The translations under genes and the position numbers were made by a program. The notes under the pieces are model-generated. The model was given only the letters and a program-made list of their open reading frames with translations. It was not told where the DNA came from and ran no database searches. This document shows positions 1-11,825 of a stretch of DNA of 64,000 nt, in pieces (position 1 is the stretch's first letter; every line of letters starts with the position of its first letter). Origin of the DNA: Silene conica (lineage: Eukaryota; Streptophyta; Magnoliopsida; Caryophyllales; Caryophyllaceae); assembly GCA_029255685.2 (NCBI GenBank), contig CM055317.2, forward strand, positions 71,041,460 to 71,105,459, written 5' to 3'.

Positions 1-1320
1 ATCCATCTGTATGATTTACGGCATTTTTATTACGAGATCTTAAATCCTAATAAACGTGTATTCCACTTCGATTTTTACCCTTCCAGAGGTCGTATCGGGC
101 CATGTTTCGTTTTCTCCTATTTTTTCTACCACATGTCTCGTGTCGCTTTAAGAGTTACCATATTTGATTTCAGCCTAAAATATCAAGTATTCAACCATTT
201 TTAACGAGTATCCGATTTAGCCATGTTCTTTTCAGCTGAAACGAGCTAAATTAAATTAATTGGAGTTGAACTTAATTGAAATAAATTGAGTGAATTGAGG
301 TGAAGTAAATTTAGTTGAATTAAAAGTTAATTTTGTGAAGAGATTAACCGAACATAATTGATTGAATGTAATTAAAACTTAACGAAATACAACTAAGCAA
401 AACTGAAATGAGCTGAAATTAAGCCAGAAAGAACGGAGCCTTACACCACATACCGGTTTATACCGCACCGGCAGCTTCAAATTTCCTCTGTTGATAGTCA
501 AAGTTTATGAGGCTGCTTTGTCTGATCCGAAAATCCATCCGTATGATTTACGAGTATTTTTATTCCGAAACCTTAAATCCCGAAATTCGTGTATTATACA
601 CTTTGATTTTGACCGTTTCGGAGGCCGTACAGGCCATGCTTTGTTTTCTCCTGTTTTTTCTAGGTGTCTATGTTCACTTGAAGAGTTATCATATTCGATT
701 TCTGCACAAAATAACAAGTATTCAACCATTTTCACGAGTATTCGATTTACGCCATAAATAGATATATATCGCACCGGCAGCCTCAAATATCCTGTGTTGA
801 TAGTCAAAATTTAAGAGGTCACTTTGTCTGATCCGAGAATCCTTCCATATGATTTACGAACATTTTTATTCCGAGACCTTAAATTACAAAAATCGTTTAT
901 TATACATTTTAGTTTTGACCGTTCTAAAGGCTGTACCAGGCCATGTTTCGGTTTGTCCTGTTTTTTCTACGAGGTGACTAGATTCACTTTAAGAGTTACC
1001 AATCTTACCATGTTCGATTTCATCCCAAATAATAAGTATTCAACCATTTATAACGAGTATCCGATATGCGACATAAACCGATCGCACCAATAGCCTCAAA
1101 TGTCCTATGTTGATAGTCAAAATTTATGAAGCCGCTGTGTCTGATCCAAGAATCCATCCGTATAATTTACGGGCCCTTTTATTCCGAGACCTTATATCCC
1201 GAAAATCGTCTATTACACTTCGATTTTGACCGCTTCGGAGGCCGTACCAAGTCATGTTTTATTTTCTACTGTTTTTCTACGAGTTCTCTAGGGTCAGTTC
1301 AAGAGTTGCCCTTTTTTATT
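1..1320 (+). repeat. Satellite-like tandem array, cluster A (units of about 310 bp)
   Basis: Four diverged units. The phrase ATCCGTATGATTTACG or a close variant recurs near 1, 535, 842 and 1155. Each unit then has a CGTGTATTATACACTTCGAT-type block, a CCATGTTTCGTTTTCTCC-type block, AAGTATTCAACCATTTTTA, and ACCGCACCGGCAGCCTCAAAT. Spacing is about 307-312 bp between the last three units; the first interval is longer because a separate element sits at about 223-434. No frame stays open across units, so the short ORFs here are incidental. The same family recurs at 39.4-40.5 kb and 60.0-62.9 kb. Family identity is unknown to me. Confidence 0.8.
223..434. mobile_element. Small MITE-like insertion in the satellite unit
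   Basis: The first satellite unit is interrupted by AT-rich sequence made of TTGAATTGAA-like and AGCTGAAA-like words. It is bounded by GTTCTTTTCAGCTGAAA on the left and, inverted, GTTCTTTCTGGCTTAATTTC on the right. Unit sequence resumes at ACCGGTTTATACCGC. Related sequence lies near 12025-12190 and 35333-35475, so this looks like a small dispersed family. Boundaries are approximate and I could not fix a target duplication. Confidence 0.45.
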
Positions 1321-2328
1321 TGAGCCCACAATATGCAAATGACACTAAAAATGAATTGCTCCATTTTCTTTTACTCATCCTCATGTGTGAGAAAGACATT
1401 ACCCGTCTTTAACTTATAGCGGATAGTGGTCGTCACAGACAAACGCATTGTATTTTAAATTTTCCAAAATCAAACAAGTTGATTCACACACATGGCATAT
1501 AGTTAGGCTTGTCCATTATCATCAAGTGTTTAAGCCCAAAGTGTAATTGAAAAAGAGTATGTTATTTAAGGTATAAAAGCATTGATTAGGCTTAATAATC
1601 AACTTAATAAAACTACTGGTCGAGATGGTCGCCAGAGAATACTCAACAAGCGAAAGCTTGACAAACATCAATTTAGGCATAATGTAAGGACTCGTATATT
1701 TAGCCGCAATTTTAACCTCAAAGCTAAGAAATTGCACGCGTGGTCCGTTTACTTCGAACCCATAGATTTCGTATTTCGCTTTTGTATTTTTATTTCTAGT
1801 TTTTGTATCATTTAGTACTCCAAAACTACTTTTCTGTGTCGAATCTTGGAATCTCGCTTTTAGTTTAAGATACGTTTTTAGGAGTTTAGAAAACGTATCG
1901 CTGTTCTGCAACATCAATGTTCACTGCTACCCGACTAGAAATATCAAATTTGCCTCTATGAGGAGTACTAGTCAATCAATCTGCTTCTCACCTTTTGCCT
2001 TATATTGCTTGTTGTTTGCTTTCTTATGAACGACTATTGCCTTCATAACTTACTAACAAGCATGTGTGTGTAGACCGTTGACGATCGAGACTAGGATCCC
2101 GACACACGCAAACCGAGACCGATTACGAATGCTCTAGTGCTTGACGCTCTTACTAGCATTCTTGTCGTGAGTTTAGACAATGGTCCGCTCCATAACCTGC
2201 CTCAAAATTCGAACCGTGACAAATAACATGCATGAGAGTATAATTTAACTCTTGTTTAGCGCAGCTGCGCAGGACAAAACATGTAAATAACAATATCATT
2301 GGATATACTAAGTAGGGAGGTTAGCTAC
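1321..2328. other. Unassigned spacer
   Basis: I see no recognisable gene here. Open frames of 77 and 131 codons overlap on opposite strands near 1522-1917, show no domain I know, and look incidental. The sequence from about 1900 to 2230 is less AT-rich than its surroundings but has no recognisable motif. Confidence 0.4.
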
Positions 2329-2400
2329 TAAGGCTCTGTTTGGCAAAACGAGCTGAAACGGTACCTGAAACCTGAAAAGGTACCTGAAAACTGAAAAGGT

Positions 2401-5000
2401 TGTAACAACCCGGATTATAAAATAAAGGAAAAACATAATATAAATGAATAACAAAGTGTAACTCAATGATAACTGGGTTAAGGTGGCGGAAACACCTTAC
2501 CCAAATCCGGATCGATACTCAAATCGAAAACCAAACTAATACGTTATTCAAAGGTTCTTATAAACTTATAGCAAAGGTCCTAAACGATTTATTAAGCTCG
2601 CTTCGCACTTTCCCCCATGCAAGCATCAACCAAACAGCGACCACCTGAACAACCTGAGAAGGGGGTCGACAATCAGTCGGGAGTAACTAGATGCTCTCCC
2701 AGTCATGTTTACAACAATTGAATGTAACCAACAATCAATAACAATTGAAATGTAAAACCAGTGAACATGCGAGATCATCTACACTCATGAAAGTCCAATC
2801 AAACTTACCATCATTTGAAGACATGTTACAACGATCATGTGAGGATATAACACGTCATGACATGCATGCAAACTGACCATACCATGATATTATTAACACT
2901 AGGTGAACGGAACCATACGAACCTAAACCACTTACGACCACTAAACCATGAACACTTACTAAACCGGAAGTGACACACGATCCACAATAGTCGAAGGCAC
3001 AAAGCTAGCATTAAATCATAACAAATATGGTGATACATGATCCACAGCAACAGAAGGCATAAAGCTATCATCAAAGCATAGCGAATAGAGCGAACGCCGT
3101 TAGAGCGTATAACGCACTGCCTCTAACTGCTAGAGTGTATAACGCACTACCTCTAGCTGATGGAGCGTATAACGCACTGCCTCCGTCGGTGTGGAGCGTA
3201 TAACGCACTGCCTCCAAAGTACTTTTTATAGCGTATAACCACTGCCTATATGTCTAAGACCTGGCCAGACTCTCGGTGCAATAACTGTACACCGAACGAC
3301 ACTCGGGGAACAGAGCGTATAACTGACGCATCTGCTACCCCCCGACCATAGACCAAACACCAGACCCCGAAGGGTTGCTCTGTTCATTCCGATAGTATAC
3401 AAACGATACTACCGTCATCTATTCAAACCAGCAGACAATAATGCACAGTATAACTGACTGTACTAACATGCGTGAATAACATCACGACTCAACTCATTAG
3501 AACATCATACCAGACTGTCCTAATGTCAAATGCATAGAAGTATCCAACGACATATATCCAACGACATATGCAAACAGAATATTATACAATCACTGTACAC
3601 AACTTAACATGTGAATCAAGTATAAACAACCAATGTTATAGTAACTTAACTATAACATAAGTAATGGATGCGAGGTTATACTAACCTCAACTATAACTTC
3701 CACATATGGCTTGAGGTTATAGTAACATTAGCCAAACCTTGACACGAACCTAAAGTTATACTAGCACGAACCAAAACCTTGAGTCATACCTTAGGTTTAC
3801 GTTAGTCTCAGCTATAACTTTAACTCGTAGTTCAAGTTATATTAGTTTCAGCTATAACTTTAACTTGCAACCCAAAGTTATATTAGTTTCAGCTATAACT
3901 TTGATTCGCACTCAAGGTTGTACTAGTTTCAGCTATAACCTTGAATCATATTTTCAAGGTTACACATACTTCAACTATAACCTTGAGCAACGCTCTTGGC
4001 CGTTAGCCATGTCGTCATCTAGGGTTTTCCTCGCGAACCCTAGTTGCGCACACGACACCCATAACGATTATCAACACATTATAATCCACAATTACGATAA
4101 TAAAATATACATAAATATATGGAGCACGATTAATTCATGACAATAAATAATCAAACATGTACTAATTATACAAACAATCATTAAATCATATTAATCACAT
4201 CAATTGGCATAAACACAATTAAAAAGAGAAACACCTAGTTACCTTTTTAGCAATTAATGAAAACTTTCATAAAGAATACGACCAACAAAGTCTTGTCTCA
4301 ACACGTGCCAATAACCCCAAAAATGAACTTTAACGAAAGCGGAAATCCAAATACATATGATAGAAATTGTACGAAACAATAACTCTTTCGAAAACGCCAA
4401 AGGAAAGACATCTTCTTTACCCACAAAACAAGAGACCCAAAACGTAGGTCTAAAGGTCCATACAAATAATTCTCAATAAAATATTTTGAATATAATATAT
4501 TGTAGAGGTAAGAACAAGGATTGTGAAAATATAATTTGTGTATGAGTTTGGAAGAATGAAAGATATTCAACAATGAAGTCAAAAGGAGAAAAGAGAACAA
4601 AAGAGAGAAAAGAAGAAGAGAGGACGTGCGGCAGAAACTCACGCACAAAACAAGGATTTGACCTAGTTGCTTGCTAGGTTAAATTTTATTTATAAGGAGA
4701 TTAACTAATGGGTTTTTGGTCCATTAGCTCAAACAATGGATTATCTGATTACAAATTGGATTGAGCCATATTAAAACGCTTGGAGAACTTAAATAAGAAA
4801 GATAATTATTAAATGAAAATAATTAAATATTGTACAGACATCTTAACCAATCCAAAAGTAGATCAAAACGAGAAATAATAAGATTTATGACGGAAGATAT
4901 AATTATAAATATTTCCGAAATACATTAATAAACCTTAAAATAATTAATTAAATAAAATACTTTGATAATAAAATATTATTATAAAATACGGGGTGTTACA
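2401..5000 (-). mobile_element. Ty3/gypsy-type LTR (3' LTR of a truncated element)
   Basis: Read on the minus strand this starts TGTAACACCCCGTATTTTA at 5000 and ends CCGGGTTGTTACA at 2401, so it has TG...CA ends and the TGTAACA/TGTTACA terminal inverted repeat. Immediately upstream on that strand is the hairpin-polypurine module TTTCGAGGACGAAACTT then TTTTTAGGGGGTTGGAT, which marks this as the 3' LTR. Length is 2600 bp. A minisatellite of about 30 bp lies at 3080-3250 (unit around GCAGTGCGTTATACGCTC on the minus strand). No second LTR is found at the other end of the internal region. Confidence 0.75.
3080..3250 (-). repeat. Minisatellite inside the LTR
   Basis: About five copies of a roughly 30-bp unit containing GAGCGTATAACGCACTGCCTC (plus-strand reading, shown here with its variable last base), with variable linkers. 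On the minus strand the core resembles the minisatellite core in the neighbouring solo LTR at 8020-8180. Confidence 0.8.
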
Positions 5001-6026
5001 ATCCAACCCCCTAAAAAGAAGTTTCGTCCTCGAAACTTGAATTTCATAAGATCAAAACAAGGTAAGAATTACAAGTGATCATCAACGAAAGTCATCTCGG
5101 AATCCTAACCGATGCACACTCTGATCCTTATTAACACTCAAACCATAAAGAGATATCCCACATCCTTAATGTTATTATCATCTTCACATATTCTACAACC
5201 TCAAAAGACATATCAAACTCATACTCACAACCCAAAATAATCATTTGTCTCAATACGATATAACTATCACAAAACCACAAAATTTTCACACATGCATCAC
5301 TTTTAAGCATGTGGTTAACACTCATAAACACCATAACATCTCACATACTAAATCATCAAGGTTTCCTCACTTTCACCAAGCTCACTCAAAACCATTAAGT
5401 AGTACACTCATCAATGTGTACTCTTTCATCTCATGAACTATCTAACTTCTAGTCCTCGTATACCAAACATTACTCCACCATCATTAAACTATAACCTCTC
5501 AAAAACTTATTACTATTTCTCCAAGTCCAAATAACTTTCAACCAACACTTCAATTATAGCTTACATTCATCACAAAATATGACATAAACGAGATCCTCAA
5601 ACAAATAATCTCTAAACTAGGAAACTCTTTCGAATAAGCAAACTCTTCCATTCACGAGTGTCATTAAAATCATTGCTACCATAATTTCCTCAAAGTTGGT
5701 AGTGCTTACTTTCATATACAACTCTTAGCCTAAAAAAGGCTTAATATAAACTCTCGATAATTCTCGGTATATATAGTATCGAAAGTCATCAATCTCAAAC
5801 CTCAATCTTACCACCTAATCATCAATCACACTCGCAAGATCCAAATCATTATTTTTGAACACTGATCATCAATAACTCATTTCCATCGAAGCATAACAAC
5901 ATCACCATACAAATCTCATCACCCATACTCATATAAAAACTAAGCTTACAACCTCAATTCATAGTCATAATTTATTATCCATGAGTATCATCTTACCATT
6001 AAGAATCCACCAAAACACTGTATAAC

Positions 6027-8891
6027 TGTAACACCACGTAATTTTCAAGTCATTATATATTATTAAAATCTTATCTTAGTAATAATAATGTTCCACAATA
6101 AATAAAATTCCATTTAAAATCTATCGTTTTTGACAATGATATTAATATGTCCGTCTTAAAGTTATACTTCTTAAACTTGTGAAACGCTACTCTGTCCTTG
6201 TTACTAATTTTAAGATATTTTAAGGGCATATCTAGCTTTTTCTTATAAAATAAAAGTTTTACCTCTTTCGCTTAGCTTTCGAACGCCACTAAAAACACCT
6301 CATTACGAGTTCTGTAGAGAAAATTATGCCGAAAATACGAAAGGCTGTCACGGACCATCCGCAAACGAGACACTCACTCGTTGCTTACTCTTTACTCTTT
6401 TCCACATGTCCTTTGGGACACTTGGCTAAGTATGAAGACTTTGCCTTGCTGCCCAAGGTCAATCTCCTTCTTCCTTCTTCTTCTTCAACCCTTCATTTTT
6501 TCAGCAAAGAGCTCACAAAACACTTAACAAGAAGAACACCATTGTTGTGCACCTCACCTTAAAACGATCATAAAATCTTCGTTTCTTATCGGTTTTCGAC
6601 GATTTTCGCGTCTATCTCTTCCTCTACTAGCCCTCCATCTTTCTAGGTAAGAAAATTCACAAATATATTCCTTCCTCTACTCTGGTCGTGGCCTTTAAGG
6701 CACGGTTTTCAAATGCTAACTCGTTTATTTGTGTGTAGCTAGTTCGGTTGTCCAAATCGGAGTGGTTTTGAGTCAAAATCATGCTTATTGAATAGCTGCT
6801 ATAAGGTAACGGTTATGAGTTACTCGACTTTAATCGTCTTTGTTTGCATGTGTTTTGTATGCTAGTAATGTTTATTATACTAGAATTGTGTTTGATTAAT
6901 TAGTTGCATGATTAGTTTTATAAGTCATATGTTTGGATGATTTTCATCTTGCATGGTTGTGTTGGATGATATTCTAGTTGTGTAAATTCACTAAGGATTG
7001 TATGGTTAAATGAGTTTGTGATCTTTGAGGATGATTAGTTTGATAGTCTTTCAAGTTCATAATGCTTGGTTTACTTTGGTTATTTGATAAGTTTCAGCAC
7101 CTTGACAAATCTGTCCATTGTCTTGTACAAATTATTTCGACATCTTAGAATATCCATCTTTGAAAATGTTGAAAAGAGACCCCTGTTTATTTTAAGTCTA
7201 GAATCTACCTCTAAAATTTTGTAATTTTCTTGCATGTCGTTTGTTCACAATAAATTATTTACGAACATTGCGATGAAATACTCGCAGAATGGATAGTAGC
7301 TCAAAGATTGTTTCGAAAACCATTTTTATACTTTGAAACTATTCTGGTCCTTTTCAATAATTAAACTTTGGAGAGTTTAGATGATGTTAGGAGTTTTCCT
7401 TGCCCCAAAATGATTTGTTAAACCTGTTTTATGAAGCAATACATTTTGTGTGATGATCTCTGACACACTGTAAAGATCAGACAATAACCCCATGTTAAGT
7501 TCGTATTTTGAAAATGTTTATCTGACAAATATTGTAGATAAAAGTCTTATTAATGCGACCCAATTGGCCTTGTATCATTTCGATTTTAATTGAATTAATT
7601 ATGAATTTTACGGCAGAGGACAGCTGTAATGTGAAATGCGTTTAGAACTTTTGTTTCATTATTCAATTCCGTGTGTTCTCTTTCGGCATGGAACGAATAT
7701 AAGTGTTGTTTTATTCATTTTTTTTGGCTCATATATGTTTAAATGAGTGGGTTAACGGTTATGTTATCCTAAGATGTGTTGGTGACGATTATGTTACCTT
7801 GTTTGTGAATAGATAGCGGTGGTACGATTTGTGTACCATGCGAACAAATTCCAACCATGGAATGGGATTTTAGCTATGTTCGGGATTGGTCGGAGGTCGT
7901 GCTATATGCGCTCCGGTCCCCGTGTGTCGTTTGGTGTAGGTTATTACATCGAGAGGTCTGGACAGGTCTTAGGCATATAGGCAGTGGTTATACGCTATAC
8001 ATAGTTACGGAGGTCGTGCCTAAGCGCTCCCGTTGTTGGAGGTCGTGCCTAAGCGCTCCCGTCGTTGGAGGTTGTGCCTAAGCGCTCCCGTAGATGGAGG
8101 TCGTGCCTAAGCGCTCTCGTCGTTGGAGGTCGTGCCTAAGCGCTCCGTTAGTCAGAGGTCGTGCATATGCGCTCTGATGGCGTTCATTCTATTCTTGGTT
8201 TCTTGCTGTATGCGTGATTGGACATGCCACCTAGTTGTTGGCCTCTGAGTCGATCACTTGGATGTTTACTTGATTTTGATGTTTGGACATGCCACCTAGT
8301 TGTTGGCCTCTGAGTCGATCATTTGGATGTCTACTTGATTTTGATATCATCTCACTTGCTGGCTTTAATTATGTTTCACATGTTGATTCATGTTGTTCCC
8401 ACATGCTTTGGTTTATCGCACATGCATTGATCATGTTGATTACGTTTGAAAATGCATATATGATTGTTTCTCAAATTATATACATGTTCATATGTATAAG
8501 ATGTTTTGTATTACCATTTACATGTTTTTTTGACGTAAAGTGGTTGGGAGAACCCTGAGTTACTCCCCACTGACTGTGGCGTTCAGGTTTCATGAATGTA
8601 GATTGGTGCTGTTTGGGGAAGACGTGTGGCTAGCGAGCATTGTTGATAATTCGACAATTACCCTTACGCTTAGTTTAGATTTAATTCATGTTGTTATCGT
8701 GGGATACCTTATCCCTCGTCTATTTAAGTTACTTTGTATAATTTATACTTTCTCGTTAGTTTTTAGTCTTCCGCATGTTGTTTTGATATTCCGCGAAAAG
8801 TTTTAATAAATATGTCGAAAAGTTTTTAAAAGTATCGTATTTCCGCTGCAAATTATTTGTTTATTTTTATGCTAAATCGCGGGGTGTCACA
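6027..8891 (+). mobile_element. Solo LTR, gypsy-type, with perfect target duplication
   Basis: Begins TGTAACACCACGTAATT at 6027 and ends CGCGGGGTGTCACA at 8891; length 2865 bp. The 5-bp duplication ATAAC lies at 6022-6026 and again at 8892-8896. No primer binding site or polypurine tract adjoins either end, so this is a solo LTR left by LTR-LTR recombination. It interrupts the internal region of the older minus-strand element. Inside are a pyrimidine-rich stretch (about 6460-6490) and a minisatellite at 8020-8180. Short ORFs at 6326, 7857, 8283 and 8540 fall within it and are not credible genes. Confidence 0.9.
8020..8180 (+). repeat. Minisatellite inside the solo LTR
   Basis: About six units of roughly 30 bp with core GGAGGTCGTGCCTAAGCGCT, degenerating at both edges (GAGGTCGTGCTATATGCGCT near 7890, GAGGTCGTGCATATGCGCT near 8155). 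A 60-bp direct duplication (GACATGCCACCTAGTTGTTG) follows at about 8220-8340. Confidence 0.85.
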
Positions 8892-10927
8892 ATAACGCTA
8901 TGTCTATCAAACTAATAACACCCTCAAACTTTCAAAACTCATATAAGACATTTAATACTCTTTCTCCAAAACTTTATATGTCATACAAATTCATACTCTC
9001 ATTCAACAAATGTTACTATGTTCCCAATCTCTAATAGTCAAACATCAAACTGACAGATCCAACATTACTCCCAAAAGGATTCAAGCTTCTACCACGAGAT
9101 GATCACAAGTAACTCTAAAGATATTTCAAACATTTTCAAGTTACCATAAAAGAATAAATAACTTGCAAACCAAAACAAAATATGTTCGTGTAATACCACA
9201 AGGTAACAAAAACATAGTTTTAGAATGTATAAGCTCAAAGATAAATCAATGTAAAGAGGATAATTACAAAAGTTCAAAGAACAAGGAAATGAAGTTGGAA
9301 TAAAGGACAGATAGAGAGTAACGATAGATAAAACAGACAGAGGACAAAGATAAACAAAAAACTTTTGGTCTAAAGGCTCAAATAAATAAGGTATGGTCGA
9401 CACGTGCAAGGATGACAAGAATAGCCGACTCCAAAACGATTTTATAAACATCAAGACGACACCTCAAGATAAGATAAATAAAGCACGATAACCAGGGTCT
9501 TAAAATTCTCGTGCAGTCATCACTCGAGGTAACAACATCTCAGAACATCCTTTCATTATATCTCCATAATACCTCAACACCAACAAATATCTATATAATT
9601 GCCCCTTTACCATCACTAACTAAATTCCTCAAATTATCAACTCTCAAGATCAACTCTCAAGACCATCAACTCTCAAGTCCTTCCAATCTCAATAACTCCA
9701 TCTAATCACACTTAATGAATAAATGCATAACAATCTCTATACCCACAAAAGATAAACGCCACATTCCATTATAATCATTGTCAACATGATCGTTCACTAA
9801 GTCAACGCTAAAACTCTTTACCATTAACATCTCACAAGTTCATAAATTACAGTTCGTCTCTCTCACTCAATCCTTTAAAAGGTACAATCATTAAATATCT
9901 CCTTAACGGATAAGTCATAAATTCTTTCATAACTCACTAATATCCATTAACGATTCTTATTTCTCAAATATCATATATCAATTAAAGATAAGCATAGTCT
10001 TCAAAACTCCCAACATGCTCAATCTAAACTCCATGATAACATCCAATTCATTTCAAATGTTATATCATCAATCCATAAATAACTCGCATAATATTTCCTT
10101 TAACACAAGACAAAAATCCAAAATTAAGACCTGAAAAGGTAGCTGATTTTTGTTAAAACTGTTTGGAAACTAGCTGAAAAGGTAGCTGATATTTAACAAA
10201 ATGAGGGAAAAGGACATGGTTTATTATTGATATCTTTTACGTTTTTACTATTATTCTTGTGTTATTGTCGTTGGCGGCGTTACGTTTTTACTAGGCTGAG
10301 GGCAAGGCGGGCTTCACATACCAGTTCTTAAATTTTTACCTTAGATTCTTAATTTCAAATATAAATTTAACAAGTTGTAATGAAGTTTTTTCAATATTGA
10401 AAGAGAATGAGAAAATAATTAATATATAACGATTAGGTAAAAAAATCAAGGGTGATTATGGGTTATATTTGGGAAGTACGTAAGGGTTTTGTATTGTGTT
10501 TGATTTTATTAATTAGCGTTATACAATCGAAGGTAGAATAGGTAGATGAAAATAAAACAGGTACCTAATTTCTCAAATGAAACATGGGATAGCTTTTTAT
10601 TTCAGGTACCTTTTTTCACTCAACTCAAGTACTTGCCAAACACCCAAAAAAAATAAGGTACCTGATTGTTTTGGCAAAAAAGTCATTTCAGACAAATCAG
10701 GTAACTTATTTGCGTTGCCAAACACAGCCTTAGGAACTAATATTTTATAGAAACCAACTAAGGTAGGTAACTAATATTACGTAAATAATTTACATATTTA
10801 CTAATATTCTATCAGTAAACTTAAACTGTGTGTCAATCATTTGTTAGTAATGTCATAATTATATCCGAAACCGACGATATACGAACTTTTGGTGAACAAT
10901 TATCTCAAGTCTTAACCTTAGAAGCTA

Positions 10928-11176
10928 CTCCCTCCATTCTTTTTATATCACCTCATTTCTTTATACACGTTTGCCGATACTCATTTTGTTTTGATTATAT
11001 CTTTAGCTACATACTACTAAAAATTATAAAATTCTGATATTCTTAATCCTCTTATCAAGACAATCCAAAAACGATCTCACATAAATATATTTCCGTGAAC
11101 GGATTGAGAGAAACTTGACGTTGAATACTCGATTGTGAATAGTTGGAAATTGGGTGATATAAAAAGAATGAGGGAG
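10928..11176. mobile_element. Stowaway-type MITE
   Basis: The left end CTCCCTCCATTCTTTTTATA is inverted at the right end as TATAAAAAGAATGAGGGAG. TA dinucleotides flank both sides (10926-10927 and 11177-11178). Length is 249 bp. CTCCCTC-type TIRs with a TA target site are diagnostic of Stowaway (Tc1/mariner) MITEs. It is non-coding; the 69-codon frame at 10828 is incidental. Confidence 0.9.
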
Positions 11177-11528
11177 TATTTAATTAGGTCTTGATTTCAC
11201 AATCTCCGAGTTTCATAATTGTTGGTGCTGGTTCTTTATCTTTTTTTAGCAATTTACAGACTATATGTAGAATTTGAAATTTATAATAAAGTATCCGAGT
11301 TTATTTTCAAAGAATATATTAGTTTTATTAGAAAGTATCTTAGTTCATCCATCGACATTAAAAATGTATACTTGCGAGACTGTCTCTCACTCATTTAGTG
11401 AGAGAAATAATAGGTAAACAAAAATTTCCGTGAATCATTCACCCTATAATGTGAGAGATCTCTCAATAACGTTATTGAGAAACCATCTCTCTAAAATCAC
11501 TATGTAAATTAAGATGCTTTTACGTTAA
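11177..11528. other. Unassigned spacer with short palindromes
   Basis: Contains AATAACGTTATT (about 11464) and the inverted pair CTCTCACTCATTTAGTGAGAG (near 11384), but no gene or element boundary I can defend. Confidence 0.4.
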
Positions 11529-11822
11529 GGGTGTGTTTGGATAACAAAAATGGAGGGAAAGGGAAGGGAGGGAGAAGGAGGGAAGAGAAAGGGAGGGGAG
11601 AGAAGGGGAGGAAATGAATTATGGGTGTTTGGATACAATTTCCTTCCAAATCTCTCCTAGGAGAGATTTTGATTTGTCTTAAAGGAGAGAAAATGGATCC
11701 CTCTAAATCTCCCCCTCCATTTCTCTTCCACCCTTATTTGATATCCAAACAAGCGATTATAAATCGATCTCTTACTCTCCCTCCCTTTCTTTCCCTCCAA
11801 AACCCCCAATCTAAACACACCC
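11529..11822. mobile_element. Tourist-type MITE
   Basis: Starts GGGTGTGTTTGGATAACAAA and ends ATCTAAACACACCC, an inverted pair, with target triplet TAA at 11526-11528 and 11823-11825. Subterminal purine-rich GGGAGGGAGAAGG on the left pairs with TCCCTCCCTTTC on the right, so it can fold into a long hairpin. 294 bp, non-coding. Confidence 0.88.
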
Positions 11823-11825
11823 TAA

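Larger units (their letters stand above)
5001..10127 (-). mobile_element. Internal region of the truncated gypsy-type element (split by a solo LTR)
   Basis: Sequence from the polypurine tract at 5001-5018 (minus strand) to the junction with the Tourist-like element near 10127, excluding the inserted solo LTR at 6027-8891. About 2.26 kb remains. It is AT-rich, with many CTCAA/CATCA words, and has no frame with gag, protease, reverse transcriptase or integrase similarity that I can see; the 121-codon minus frame at 9089-9454 is unsupported. No TGGTATCAGAGC-type primer binding site or 5' LTR is present at the far end, so the 5' half appears deleted. Confidence 0.6.
2332..10729. mobile_element. 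Tourist-like (PIF/Harbinger) element split by retroelements
   Basis: The left end GGCTCTGTTTGGCAAAACG (from 2332) is the inverse of the right end TTGCCAAACACAGCC (to 10729). Subterminal GGTACCTGA and AGCTGAAA words occur on both sides (2350-2400 and 10128-10720). Flanking triplets are TAA on the left and TTA on the right, compatible with a TWA target duplication carrying one mutation. Only about 70 bp of the left part and 600 bp of the right part belong to this element; 2401 to about 10127 is retroelement sequence. Established: TGTTTGG-type TIRs and a 3-bp TWA duplication typify Tourist MITEs. Confidence 0.65.

Noticed and set aside
505-807. 100-codon minus-strand ORF
   Set aside because: Lies in the satellite-like array; other units carry stops at equivalent positions, and there is no domain.
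1522-1917. 131-codon minus-strand ORF, one of the longest frames in the window
   Set aside because: No recognisable domain, no upstream promoter or splice context, overlapped by an antisense frame; composition like the surrounding spacer.
3080-8180. CRISPR-like regularly spaced repeats
   Set aside because: Units of 27-31 bp are tandem minisatellites without unique spacers, inside LTRs of a plant genome.
9089-9454. 121-codon hydrophobic minus-strand ORF
   Set aside because: Falls in the non-coding interior of the truncated gypsy-type element; Phe/Leu/Ser-rich translation is expected of AT-rich DNA.
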